Shown: positions 36,701 to 45,741 of the stretch, piece by piece
Layout: every line of letters starts with the position of its first letter
Position numbering within the stretch: the first letter of the stretch is position 1
NCBI RefSeq assembly: GCF_002008365.1
Contig: NZ_MRDL01000003.1
Location: forward strand, 62,001-126,000
Reading direction: 5' to 3'
DNA length: 64,000 nucleotides
From: Rhizobium leguminosarum bv. viciae USDA 2370
GTDB taxonomy: Bacteria; Pseudomonadota; Alphaproteobacteria; Rhizobiales; Rhizobiaceae
Notes under the pieces: model-generated
Database searches by the model: none
The model's input: the letters and a program-made list of their open reading frames with translations, nothing else
Told to the model about the DNA's origin: nothing
Program-made: the position numbers and the translations under genes

Positions 36701-37327
36701 TATATGTGCATCTACGGCATGGAAGGACCGGGCGGCTACCAGCTCTTCGGCCGCACCATCCAGGTCTGGAACACCTGGCGGGAGACGCCGGCCTTTGCCA
36801 GGGGCAAGCCCTGGCTGCTGAATTTCTTCGACCAGATCCGTTTCTTCCCGGTCAGCAATCAGGAATTGACGGAGGCGCGTGCCGCCTTCCCGCATGGCGG
36901 TTATCCGATCAGGATCGAGGAGACGGAATTCTCCTATGCCGCCTATGAGAGGGAATTGCAGGCTAACGCGGCGTCGATCGGCCGTTTCAAGGCAACGCAG
37001 CAGGCCGCCTTCGATGCCGAACGCCAGCGCTGGAAGGACGCCGGGCTCGACAGCTTCGTCACCGATGAAGGCACCGGCGAAAGCCCGGATGGGGATATTC
37101 CCGACGGCTGCTTCGGTGTTGCCAGCGCCGTGCCCGGCAATATCTGGAAATTGCTGGTCGAGCCGGGCGCCCCGGTTGCGGCTGGCGATACACTTGCCAT
37201 CATCGAATCGATGAAGATGGAAATCAACGTCACCGCCCATGCGGCAGGCCGCGTCCGCGATCTGCGCGCCGGGCCGGGAAGAAACGTCAAAGCCGGCGAT
37301 ATCATCGTCGTTCTGGAGGAATGCTGA
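33788..37327 (+). CDS. Biotin-dependent guanidine carboxylase (urea carboxylase family)
   Basis: 1179 residues. Order: biotin carboxylase with ATP-grasp (1-~445; SENIGFAERLAAEGIAFIG, FLEVNTRLQVEHPVTE), KipA/AHS2-type carboxyltransferase half (~454-760; PSGPMDERSFRHANRLVDN), KipI/AHS1-type half (~776-990), and a C-terminal biotinyl domain whose ESMKMEI motif puts biotin on Lys1143. The family was long called urea carboxylase. Members linked to guanidine-I riboswitches and the two DUF1989 proteins carboxylate guanidine in preference to urea, giving carboxyguanidine at the cost of ATP and bicarbonate. The riboswitch argues for guanidine here; the substrate-discriminating residue was not aligned. 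The stop lies 1 bp before the allophanate hydrolase start. Confidence 0.92.
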   Translation: MFTKVLIANRGEIAVRVIRTLKRMGIASVAVYSDADRFSKPALTADEAVRLGPAPAAESYLDVDAVIAACKATGAEAVHPGYGFLSENIGFAERLAAEGIAFIGPRPEHLSAFGLKHTARELAKASGVPLLPGTDLLQSVDEALSAAETVGYPVMLKSTAGGGGIGMQLCADAAGLKASFESVQRTARASFGDARVYIERFVAEARHVEVQIFGDGKGGVIALGERDCSLQRRNQKVVEETPAPGLTAETRARLHKAAVDLGSSVSYESAGTVEFIYDPQRQEFYFLEVNTRLQVEHPVTEAVFGIDLVEWMIRQAAGEDVLSGAGGLTPKGAAIEMRIYAEMPHADFRPSAGLLTEVIFPESTRVDGWIETGTEVTPFYDPMLAKLIVAAADRPAAIEKLKAALAETSISGIETNLAYLRAIAASELLASAKVKTTALRDFAFVPDVVEVLAPGAQSSIQELPGRLGLWHVGVPPSGPMDERSFRHANRLVDNADLTAALELTVSGPTLRFYADQTIALAGARMPMTCDGVKLPHDAPVTIRAGQTLSIGSIEGPGQRAYLAVAGGFAAPVVLGSRATFGLGQFGGNATGTLKTGHVLHFARQVPAEPVRPATEAAALTREWDVGVVYGPHGAPDFFQDSDIETLFSTAYEVHFNSARTGVRLIGPAPQWARSDGGEAGLHPSNLHDNAYAIGAIDFTGDMPIILGPDGPSLGGFVCPAVIAREEQWKMGQFKPGDRIRFHALARPEDPIAGPAVRRPSEETGSPILGISEDGPVSVVYRRQGDDNLLVEYGPMTLDIALRLRVHLLMQAVVEARLPGVVDLTPGIRSLQIHYDGTQLTRRRLLGLLSEIEATLPAAQDVTVPSRIVHLPLSWNDPDAELAMRKYQELVRPNAPWCPSNIEFIRRINGLSDEQAVRDIVFDASYLVLGLGDVYLGAPVATPTDPRHRLVTTKYNPARTWTPENAVGIGGAYMCIYGMEGPGGYQLFGRTIQVWNTWRETPAFARGKPWLLNFFDQIRFFPVSNQELTEARAAFPHGGYPIRIEETEFSYAAYERELQANAASIGRFKATQQAAFDAERQRWKDAGLDSFVTDEGTGESPDGDIPDGCFGVASAVPGNIWKLLVEPGAPVAAGDTLAIIESMKMEINVTAHAAGRVRDLRAGPGRNVKAGDIIVVLEEC

Positions 37328-37328
37328 C

Positions 37329-39134
37329 ATGCTGCCGACCATCCTCGATCTCTCAAGCCTTCGCGCCGCCTATCAATCCGGTCTGACGCCGCTCGATGCC
37401 ATCGAAGAGGTGATCTCCCGCCGCGCCGCCGCGAAAGATCCGGCAATCTTCATCACCCCGGTGCCGGATGAGGAGCTGCGCGCTGCCGCCAAAGCCTTGA
37501 TGGCACGCGCGCCTGAGGCAAACAGCCTGCCGCTCTGGGGCGTTCCCTTTGCCGTGAAAGACAATATCGATGCCGCCGGCCTGCCGACAACTGCCGCCTG
37601 CCCGGCCTATGAATATCGGCCGGAGGCGGACTCGACCGTCGTTGCCCGGTTGAAGGCGGCCGGTGCCATCATCATCGGCAAGACCAATCTCGACCAGTTC
37701 GCGACCGGCCTCAACGGCACGCGCTCTCCCTATGGCGCGCCGCGTTCGGTCTTCGATGCGGCCTATATCTCAGGCGGTTCGAGTTCCGGATCGGCGGTCA
37801 CGGTGGCCTCCGGCCTTGCGGCCTTTGCGCTCGGCACCGATACGGCCGGCTCCGGCCGGGTGCCGGCTGCCTTCAACAATCTAGTCGGCATCAAGCCGAC
37901 GCCGGGCCTCCTGCCGAATACCGGCGCTATACCGGCCTGCAAGAGCGTCGACTGCATCACCATCTTTGCTGCGACCGTCGGCGACGGTGTTGCGATCCGC
38001 AAGGTCGCCGAAGGCTTCGATGCCGCCGATGCTTTCTCGCGTCGCGCCGAACCGGCGAACCTGCCTGTGTCGGGCTTGCGCATCGGCGTCCTGACCGACG
38101 CCGAGCGGGAGTTCTTCGGCGACAAGGAGGTGGAGGCGCTCTACGATCAGGCGATCGAGCGGGCCAGAGCGCTCGGCGCGACCATCGTGCCTTTCGATTA
38201 CGCGCCATTCCGCGAGGCCGCCGCCCTTCTCTATGACGGGCCGTGGGTCGCCGAACGTCTGGCGGCGGTCGAGACCTTCCTCGCCACGAACGCGGCCGAT
38301 TTCGACCCGACGGTGCGGGGGATTATCGAAGGCGCCAAGGGCAAGACCGCGGTCGAGGCTTTCAACGGCCGATACCGGCTGGAAGAATTGCGTCGCAAGA
38401 CCGAGGCCGAATGGGAAAAGGCCGACGTGCTTCTGCTGCCGACCGCACCGACCACCTACACCGTGGCGGACATGCTGGCCAATCCCGTCGTGCTCAACGG
38501 CCGCCTCGGTCGCTTCACCAATTTCGTCAACCTGCTCGATTGCGCAGCGATCGCCGTTCCGGCCGGCTTCGGCAAAGGTGGGCTGCCGGGCGGCGTTACC
38601 GTCATTGCACCTGCCTTCACCGACGATGCGCTGGCGCCGCTTGCCGATGCGCTGCACCGCGCAGCAAGCTCCGGCATGGGCATCGACCGGCAGGCAGCGA
38701 TCCCCGAAGCAAGCCGTGTTGTGCCTGGCGATGACGGTTTCATCGAAATCGCGGTTGTCGGTGCGCATCTGACCGGCATGCCGCTCAATCACGAACTGGC
38801 AGGCGCCGGCGGGCGTCTGGTCAAGACCTGCCGCACGGCCGGCGACTATCGCCTCTTCGTTCTGCCTAATACCACGCCAGCGAAACCAGGGCTGCTGCGC
38901 GAACCCGGCCATAAGGGTCAGGGGCTGGAGGTCGAGGTCTGGGCACTGCCGGCCGATGCTTTCGGCAGGTTCGTCCAGAAGATTCCGGCACCCCTCGGCA
39001 TCGGTAAGCTGACGCTCGAAGACGGTTCCAGCGTCTCCGGCTTCGTCTGCGAGGCCCATGCGGTGAAAGGTGCCGAGGAAATCACCGCACTTGGCGGCTG
39101 GCGCAACTACATCAGTGCCAAGCTGGCGAGCTGA
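37329..39134 (+). CDS. atzF: Allophanate hydrolase
   Basis: 601 residues from ATG 37329, 1 bp after the carboxylase stop; the upstream in-frame extension to 37239 overlaps the carboxylase and was dropped. The amidase-signature triad is visible: Lys77 (GVPFAVKDNID), the cis-Ser in ISGGSSSGSAV (151-153) and nucleophile Ser175 (DTAGSGRVPA). A C-terminal domain of about 170 residues (from ~460), typical of AtzF/DUR1 enzymes, follows. It splits allophanate into two ammonia and two CO2, the last step of the pathway. Confidence 0.94.
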   Translation: MLPTILDLSSLRAAYQSGLTPLDAIEEVISRRAAAKDPAIFITPVPDEELRAAAKALMARAPEANSLPLWGVPFAVKDNIDAAGLPTTAACPAYEYRPEADSTVVARLKAAGAIIIGKTNLDQFATGLNGTRSPYGAPRSVFDAAYISGGSSSGSAVTVASGLAAFALGTDTAGSGRVPAAFNNLVGIKPTPGLLPNTGAIPACKSVDCITIFAATVGDGVAIRKVAEGFDAADAFSRRAEPANLPVSGLRIGVLTDAEREFFGDKEVEALYDQAIERARALGATIVPFDYAPFREAAALLYDGPWVAERLAAVETFLATNAADFDPTVRGIIEGAKGKTAVEAFNGRYRLEELRRKTEAEWEKADVLLLPTAPTTYTVADMLANPVVLNGRLGRFTNFVNLLDCAAIAVPAGFGKGGLPGGVTVIAPAFTDDALAPLADALHRAASSGMGIDRQAAIPEASRVVPGDDGFIEIAVVGAHLTGMPLNHELAGAGGRLVKTCRTAGDYRLFVLPNTTPAKPGLLREPGHKGQGLEVEVWALPADAFGRFVQKIPAPLGIGKLTLEDGSSVSGFVCEAHAVKGAEEITALGGWRNYISAKLAS

Positions 39135-39146
39135 GGAGAGCCTTGC

Positions 39147-39275
39147 ATGGCAGCAAAACTTGTCCGGCGCCTGATCGATCTGCTGCGGGACGGTCTGACC
39201 GCCCGCAGCGAAGCGATCGGCAGCACCTGTGTCAGCCCTGGCGGCTCTGAGAGCGTTCGGCAAGCTCGACAATGA
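39147..39275 (+). CDS. Hypothetical 42-residue open frame after the guanidine operon
   Basis: ATG 39147 follows GAGGAGAGCC and could encode 42 residues, starting MAAKLVRRLIDLLRDGLTAR. The first ~28 residues look like an amphipathic coding stretch. The last ~14 overlap the 3' end of the convergent VOC gene (39232) and look non-coding. It may be the 5' remnant of a longer gene cut by a deletion. I do not recognise it, and no function is proposed. Confidence 0.3.
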   Translation: MAAKLVRRLIDLLRDGLTARSEAIGSTCVSPGGSESVRQARQ

Positions 39276-39642
39276 TGCCGTCGGGATCGCGAACGAAGGC
39301 GATCTTGTTCAGCATCTCGGAGTGGACGGCGAAGCGCGGCCGCTCCTTGATCTCGACGCCCGCCTGTTCAAGGCGGGCAAAGACCTCGTCGACACTGTCG
39401 AAATGAAAGGTGAGGTGGCGGACGCCGGCCGTATCTTCAGCCACGTCGACCGCCCTCGACGCGCCGCCGGGCGGCGCAAAGACCTCCAGCATGCCGCCGC
39501 CTGCATCGAGGAACGCTACCTGCATGCCATTCGCCATCGTCTTGCGCAGCACGAGGCTGAGGCCGAGCAGGCCACAGTAGAAATCGACGGTGCGGTCCAT
39601 GTCGCTGACCGTCATGCCGACATGCTCGAAGGATTTCAGCAT
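39232..39642 (-). CDS. VOC/glyoxalase-superfamily protein
   Basis: 136 residues forming one vicinal-oxygen-chelate domain of two beta-alpha-beta-beta-beta modules. It starts MLKSFEHVGMTVSDMDRTVD, with metal-binding candidates His7 (HVG), a central His in VRHLTFHFD, and the terminal Glu in DPDGIIVELAE. Such proteins are glyoxalases, dioxygenases or epimerases. It is 18 bp downstream of a Gfo/Idh dehydrogenase in the same direction, so it probably modifies a sugar intermediate in the same pathway. The substrate is not known. Confidence 0.87.
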   Translation of the reverse strand: MLKSFEHVGMTVSDMDRTVDFYCGLLGLSLVLRKTMANGMQVAFLDAGGGMLEVFAPPGGASRAVDVAEDTAGVRHLTFHFDSVDEVFARLEQAGVEIKERPRFAVHSEMLNKIAFVRDPDGIIVELAERSQSRQG

Positions 39643-39660
39643 GGGAAAGCCCTTCCCGGT

Positions 39661-40758
39661 TCAGACGGTGGCCGCAACACGCCATTCCCCGGCCGGAAGC
39701 CAGGAGCGATAGAGCGGATGATCGGCGGCGATCGGCATCGGCGTCGGTTGTCCGGTTCGCTGCGAGAAATAAGCGGCCGTTACCAGTTCCAGCGAATTGC
39801 GGGCGTCCTGCAGCGTCACCGGTGGGTCGGTATCCTCGACGATCGCCTTGTGGAAGAGCTCGAACTGACGGGTGTAGCCATCCTCGCCAGGCACATAGGC
39901 GGCGAGCACTTCGTCGATCCGCGCCTGATGTTCCTCTGTCCCGGCGACGAAAGTCCACGGGTCACGGCCCATCGTATAGGGTTCGATGATGCTTTCGGCG
40001 ACGAGGTCGTTGAAGCAGAAGCGCAACCGCGAGATCTCCTTGCGCGAACCCAGCGTCATCGACAGCGTCGCCAGCGAGCCATTCTGCATCTTCACCGAAA
40101 GGGCTGCCGTATCCTCGACCTCGATCGGATTGACCAGCGTCGCCCCATAGGAAAACACCTCGGCGCAGGGGCCATGTACATAGTTCAGCATGTCATGAGC
40201 GTGGATGGCGTGGCCGAGAAGGCCGCCGCCCAGTTCGCTCGCCCATTTGCCACGCCACGGCACGGCATAATAATCCGGACCGCGCCACCAATGGGTTTCG
40301 ATCGTTGTCAGGAACGGCTTACCGGCCAGGCCGCGCTCGATCAGCAGCTTCAACTTCTGCAGGCCGGAGCCGTAGCGATACTGGAAGATCGGCATCAGCT
40401 TCCTGCCGGGGTAACGATCGAGGATGCGCCCCATCTCGTCGACCTCGGCGATCGAGCCGAAGAGCGGCTTCTCGCAGATCACATGCTTGCCGGATTCGAT
40501 GCCCTTGCGGCAAAGTTCGAAATGCGAGCTCGGCGGCGTCGAAATGTCGATGATGTCGAGATCGTCGCGGGCAAACAGCGCATCCGCATCCTGCGTGTAT
40601 TCGCCAATGCCGTATTCCTCGCACAGCGCCTTGCCGCGTTCCTCGTCGAGCGAGCAGAGCACAGGAACCTCGAAAAGCTCCTTGTTCCAGCCGAAGCCGG
40701 CCAGATGCCGCGCAGCGATGCCTGCGCCGATGACGCCGACGCGCAATTTCCTGGTCAT
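39661..40758 (-). CDS. Gfo/Idh/MocA-family dehydrogenase
   Basis: 365 residues from ATG 40758 (GAGGAGGATATC ahead); the frame continues to 40830 but enters the upstream gene. The Rossmann motif is VGVIGAGIAARHLAGFG; the catalytic lysine region is HVICEKPLFGS. The C-terminal sheet domain contains HWWRGPDYY and the conserved acidic/His stretch GGGLLGHAIHAHDMLNY. These NAD(P)-dependent enzymes oxidise or reduce sugars and inositols. Its gene is 10 bp after another member of the family, so the pair probably handles successive steps. Confidence 0.9.
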   Translation of the reverse strand: MTRKLRVGVIGAGIAARHLAGFGWNKELFEVPVLCSLDEERGKALCEEYGIGEYTQDADALFARDDLDIIDISTPPSSHFELCRKGIESGKHVICEKPLFGSIAEVDEMGRILDRYPGRKLMPIFQYRYGSGLQKLKLLIERGLAGKPFLTTIETHWWRGPDYYAVPWRGKWASELGGGLLGHAIHAHDMLNYVHGPCAEVFSYGATLVNPIEVEDTAALSVKMQNGSLATLSMTLGSRKEISRLRFCFNDLVAESIIEPYTMGRDPWTFVAGTEEHQARIDEVLAAYVPGEDGYTRQFELFHKAIVEDTDPPVTLQDARNSLELVTAAYFSQRTGQPTPMPIAADHPLYRSWLPAGEWRVAATV

Positions 40759-40768
40759 GATATCCTCC

Positions 40769-41779
40769 TCAGCGAGCGCCGATGCGCGCGGCTTTCGCCT
40801 GGGCTTCGAGCGAAAGACGGCAGACTTCAAAAACGTGATCCTGGGTCATCGCCGTCTGCGTGCGGTTGCCAACGTCGGCGGTGAAAGCGTCGAAATAATC
40901 GAGCTTTTCGCCGCTGCAATCGATATGGGTCATTTCCTTGCCGTTGACCAGGAAGAGGTGATCCTTGCCCGGCCGGCCGGCAATATCGATATACTTGCGC
41001 AGCTCGATGTAGCCTTCGGTGCCGAGAATGGTCAGGCGCCCGTCACCCCAGGTCGGCAGCGCCTCCGGCGTGAACCAGTCGACACGGACATAACCCGCCG
41101 CCTTGTCGGAGCGCAGAAGGACCTCGCCGAAATCCTCGAAGGCGGGCTTGTCAGGCATGCCGAAATTGCCGATCGAGCTTGCGATAACCTCGCCTGTGGT
41201 CGAGCCGGTATAGAACAGGAACTGGTCGACCTGGTGTGAAGCTATATCGACGATGATGCCGCCAAAGGCCTCGGGATCGAAGAACCAGTCCGGCCGGGTC
41301 GGCAGTTGCAGCCGGTGAGGACCGACGCCGAGCGTCTGGATCACTTTGCCGATCGCGCCTTCGGCGACGAGCTTGCCGGCCTTGACGGCGGAGCGCACGC
41401 AGTGGCGCTCGGAAAAGCAGATCGAGAAGATCTTGCCTGTCTCGGCAACGGTGCGCCTGACATCCTCGAGTTGGGCGAAGGTCGTCACGCCGGGCTTGTC
41501 AGTCATCACGTCTTTGCCCGATCTCATCGCGCGAATGGCAAGTCCGGCACGATCGCGGGGGATTGCGGAAATGCAGATGACGTCGATCGACGGATCGTCG
41601 AACAGCTTTTCCCGGTCAATCTGCGGCGCGTCAGGATAGGTCTTCTCAAAGGCCTCGCGCAGTGCCGGCACCGAGGTCTGCGGGCAATAGCCGACGAATT
41701 CGCCGCCTGAAGCAAGCAATCCCTTCACGTGATCGAACGTATGCCCATGGTCGATTCCGACGACGGCAAATCTCAACAT
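40769..41779 (-). CDS. Gfo/Idh/MocA-family dehydrogenase
   Basis: 336 residues. The N-terminus reads LRFAVVGIDHGHTFDHVKGL, an unusual dinucleotide loop in which the standard GxGxxG is replaced by GIDHGH, so cofactor binding may differ. The EKP lysine region appears as DVMTDKPGVTT, keeping the lysine. The C-terminal domain carries GGIIVDIASHQVDQFLFYTG. It is the first gene of a three-gene minus-strand operon with the second dehydrogenase and the VOC protein. The substrate is unknown. Confidence 0.87.
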   Translation of the reverse strand: MLRFAVVGIDHGHTFDHVKGLLASGGEFVGYCPQTSVPALREAFEKTYPDAPQIDREKLFDDPSIDVICISAIPRDRAGLAIRAMRSGKDVMTDKPGVTTFAQLEDVRRTVAETGKIFSICFSERHCVRSAVKAGKLVAEGAIGKVIQTLGVGPHRLQLPTRPDWFFDPEAFGGIIVDIASHQVDQFLFYTGSTTGEVIASSIGNFGMPDKPAFEDFGEVLLRSDKAAGYVRVDWFTPEALPTWGDGRLTILGTEGYIELRKYIDIAGRPGKDHLFLVNGKEMTHIDCSGEKLDYFDAFTADVGNRTQTAMTQDHVFEVCRLSLEAQAKAARIGAR

Positions 41780-42145
41780 CGCTACAATATCCTCCTGGGA
41801 TTTTCGTGTGGCCGGCTGACGCCAGCCTCCTCCATGTTGGGCAAAACAGATAACGAAAGCCGGCTCCTGTCAAGGCGAGATAGAGGGCAAAATCGTCACA
41901 GCCTGTATTTAAATATTTGAAATATAACAGTTATTTTGTATCTAAATAGTTATTTTGTGGCCTTTTGCAATTGGATTCCCGAGGAAGCCCGCCGCTTGAG
42001 CCGAACAGGCAAAGGTCTTTTTCCCCCGCGCATCTTGCCCCGTCTTCATGAATGTGATCGATTTTGGTCGTCGCCGGGTCGGAGGGCGGCAACACCCCGC
42101 AATTTTTAAAAGAGCTCTTCTCGCTCGCCTTGATGGAAGATCACC
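41780..42145. promoter_or_regulatory. Divergent AT-rich intergenic region
   Basis: This 366-bp space separates the dehydrogenase operon (minus) from the FAH-family gene (plus). It holds the palindrome TATTTAAATA (41906-41915) and two direct copies of AGTTATTTTGT (41929-41939 and 41948-41958) spaced 19 bp apart, in a stretch far more AT-rich than its surroundings. Two helical turns between copies would place bound proteins on one face. No gene or RNA was recognised here. Confidence 0.45.
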
Positions 42146-43306
42146 ATGTCTCAAGCTCTTCTCGATGTCGCCGCTTCGGGTGGTCTTTTTGTCGGTCGAA
42201 TCTGGAATCCCGAAGTAGAGGGACCGAGCATTGTGACGTTACGCGAGGGCATGCTGCTCGACATCACGTCGCGGGAGGCGCCGACGCTGAGCGCTCTGCT
42301 CGAGCGGCAGGATGCCGCCGCCTTCGTCCGTGCAGCAAGTGGCAAGGCGGTTGGCTCGCTGGCGGACATCGCCGCCAATAGTACCGGAGCTCCGGATCAA
42401 ACGCGCCCTTATCTCCTTGCGCCCGTCGACCTGCAGGCAGTCAAGGCCTGCGGCGTTACCTTTGCGCAGTCGATGATCGAGCGCGTCATCGAGGAGAAGG
42501 CGGCCGGCAATCCGGAGCGTGCCGCCTCGATCCGAGAGCGTGTCAGCACGCTGATCGGCGGCAGCCTCACCAATCTCAAAGCCGGCTCGCCGGAGGCTGT
42601 CAAGGTCAAGCAGGCGCTGATCGACGAGGGCATGTGGTCGCAATATCTCGAGGTCGGCATCGGGCCGGATGCCGAAGTCTTCACCAAGTCGCCGGTGCTT
42701 TCCTCCGTTGGTTGGGGTGCGGATGTCGGCCTGCATCCGATCTCGACCTGGAACAACCCCGAGCCGGAAATCGTGCTCGCGGTCAACAGCCGCGGCGAGA
42801 TCAAGGGGGCGGCCCTCGGCAACGACGTCAACCTGCGCGACGTCGAAGGCCGCTCGGCACTGCTGCTCGGCAAGGCCAAGGACAACAACGCCTCCTGCTC
42901 GATCGGTCCTTTCATCCGCCTGTTCGATGCCGGTTACAGCCTGGATGACGTACGCAAGGCCGAACTCGACCTGAAAGTCACCGGCCAGGACGGTTTCGTG
43001 CTGCACGGCAAGAGTTCGATGTCAAAGATCAGCCGCGACCCGACCGATCTCGTCAAGCAGACGGTCGGCGCCCATCATCAGTATCCCGATGGTTTCATGC
43101 TTTTCCTCGGCACGCTGTTTGCGCCGACGCAGGACCGCGACGCGCCAAAGCAAGGCTTCACCCACAAGATCGGCGATGTCGTCGAGATTTCCTCGGCAGG
43201 CCTCGGTGCGCTCGTCAACACCGTGCGCCTTTCCACCGAATGCCCGCCCTGGACCTTCGGCATTTCGGCACTGATGAGCAACCTCGCAAAGCGCGGGCTG
43301 CTCTAA
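42146..43306 (+). CDS. Fumarylacetoacetate-hydrolase-family protein
   Basis: 386 residues from ATG 42146 (GGAAG ahead). The C-terminal ~270 residues form a FAH domain: VGIGPDAEVFTKSPVLSSVG, the metal-ligand strand NNPEPEIVLAVNSRGE, GNDVNLRDVEGRS and KDNNASCSIGPF. The N-terminal ~100 residues are extra. Family members of this length in alphaproteobacteria include 2-keto-3-deoxy-sugar-acid dehydratases of the XylX type in oxidative pentose breakdown. Location next to two sugar dehydrogenases supports that reading, but hydrolase activity on acylpyruvates remains possible. Confidence 0.85.
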   Translation: MSQALLDVAASGGLFVGRIWNPEVEGPSIVTLREGMLLDITSREAPTLSALLERQDAAAFVRAASGKAVGSLADIAANSTGAPDQTRPYLLAPVDLQAVKACGVTFAQSMIERVIEEKAAGNPERAASIRERVSTLIGGSLTNLKAGSPEAVKVKQALIDEGMWSQYLEVGIGPDAEVFTKSPVLSSVGWGADVGLHPISTWNNPEPEIVLAVNSRGEIKGAALGNDVNLRDVEGRSALLLGKAKDNNASCSIGPFIRLFDAGYSLDDVRKAELDLKVTGQDGFVLHGKSSMSKISRDPTDLVKQTVGAHHQYPDGFMLFLGTLFAPTQDRDAPKQGFTHKIGDVVEISSAGLGALVNTVRLSTECPPWTFGISALMSNLAKRGLL

Positions 43307-43320
43307 TTCTTTGATTTTGC

Positions 43321-43364
43321 GCATTTCCGGGCGGAAAATCGCGTCGCACTTTTCCTGGAAATGC
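43321..43364. repeat. Rhizobial intergenic palindromic repeat, copy 3
   Basis: GCATTTCC and GGAAATGC bound a 44-bp dyad with core GGAAAATCGCGTCGCACTTT, close to the copy at 21697-21739. It lies between two convergent genes and may help terminate both. Confidence 0.75.
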
Positions 43365-43369
43365 TTCAG

Positions 43370-45508
<2,139 letters not shown>

Positions 45509-45573
45509 GCGGTTCCTCCGGCTTTTTTCATCCCAACCCTACCATTTCACAGGCTCCTCGTGCGATAGAGCCC

Positions 45574-45621
45574 GAACAGGATGATTTTAGGCCGAGCCGG
45601 CCTAAAATCTGAATCCTGTTC
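45574..45621. repeat. Inverted repeat upstream of the mutase gene
   Basis: GAACAGGAT ... ATTTTAGGCC / GGCCTAAAAT ... ATCCTGTTC form a 48-bp near-perfect stem with a short central loop. It lies 15 bp before the next dyad and is of the same rhizobial intergenic type, though its core differs. Confidence 0.7.
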
Positions 45622-45635
45622 TACATTATATAGTT

Positions 45636-45685
45636 AGAGCATGATGTCGTCCGAAAACCGCTCACACTTTTCGGCATCATGCTCT
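45636..45685. repeat. Rhizobial intergenic palindromic repeat, copy 4
   Basis: AGAGCATGATG (45636-45646) pairs with CATCATGCTCT (45675-45685) around TCCGAAAACCGCTCACACTT. The AAAACCGC...CACTTTT core is shared with the copies at 12589, 21697 and 43321. Confidence 0.75.
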
Positions 45686-45741
45686 TGGATAATTAATGCG
45701 GCAAATCCTTGATTTCTATTGCCGGCTTTGGAACCCGCCTC

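Noticed and set aside
35441..37342. 633-codon open frame on the minus strand
   Set aside because: Antisense to the carboxylase; no signal, domain or ribosome site.
39229..40884. 551-codon open frame on the plus strand
   Set aside because: Antisense to the VOC and Gfo/Idh genes, which have good starts and family motifs.
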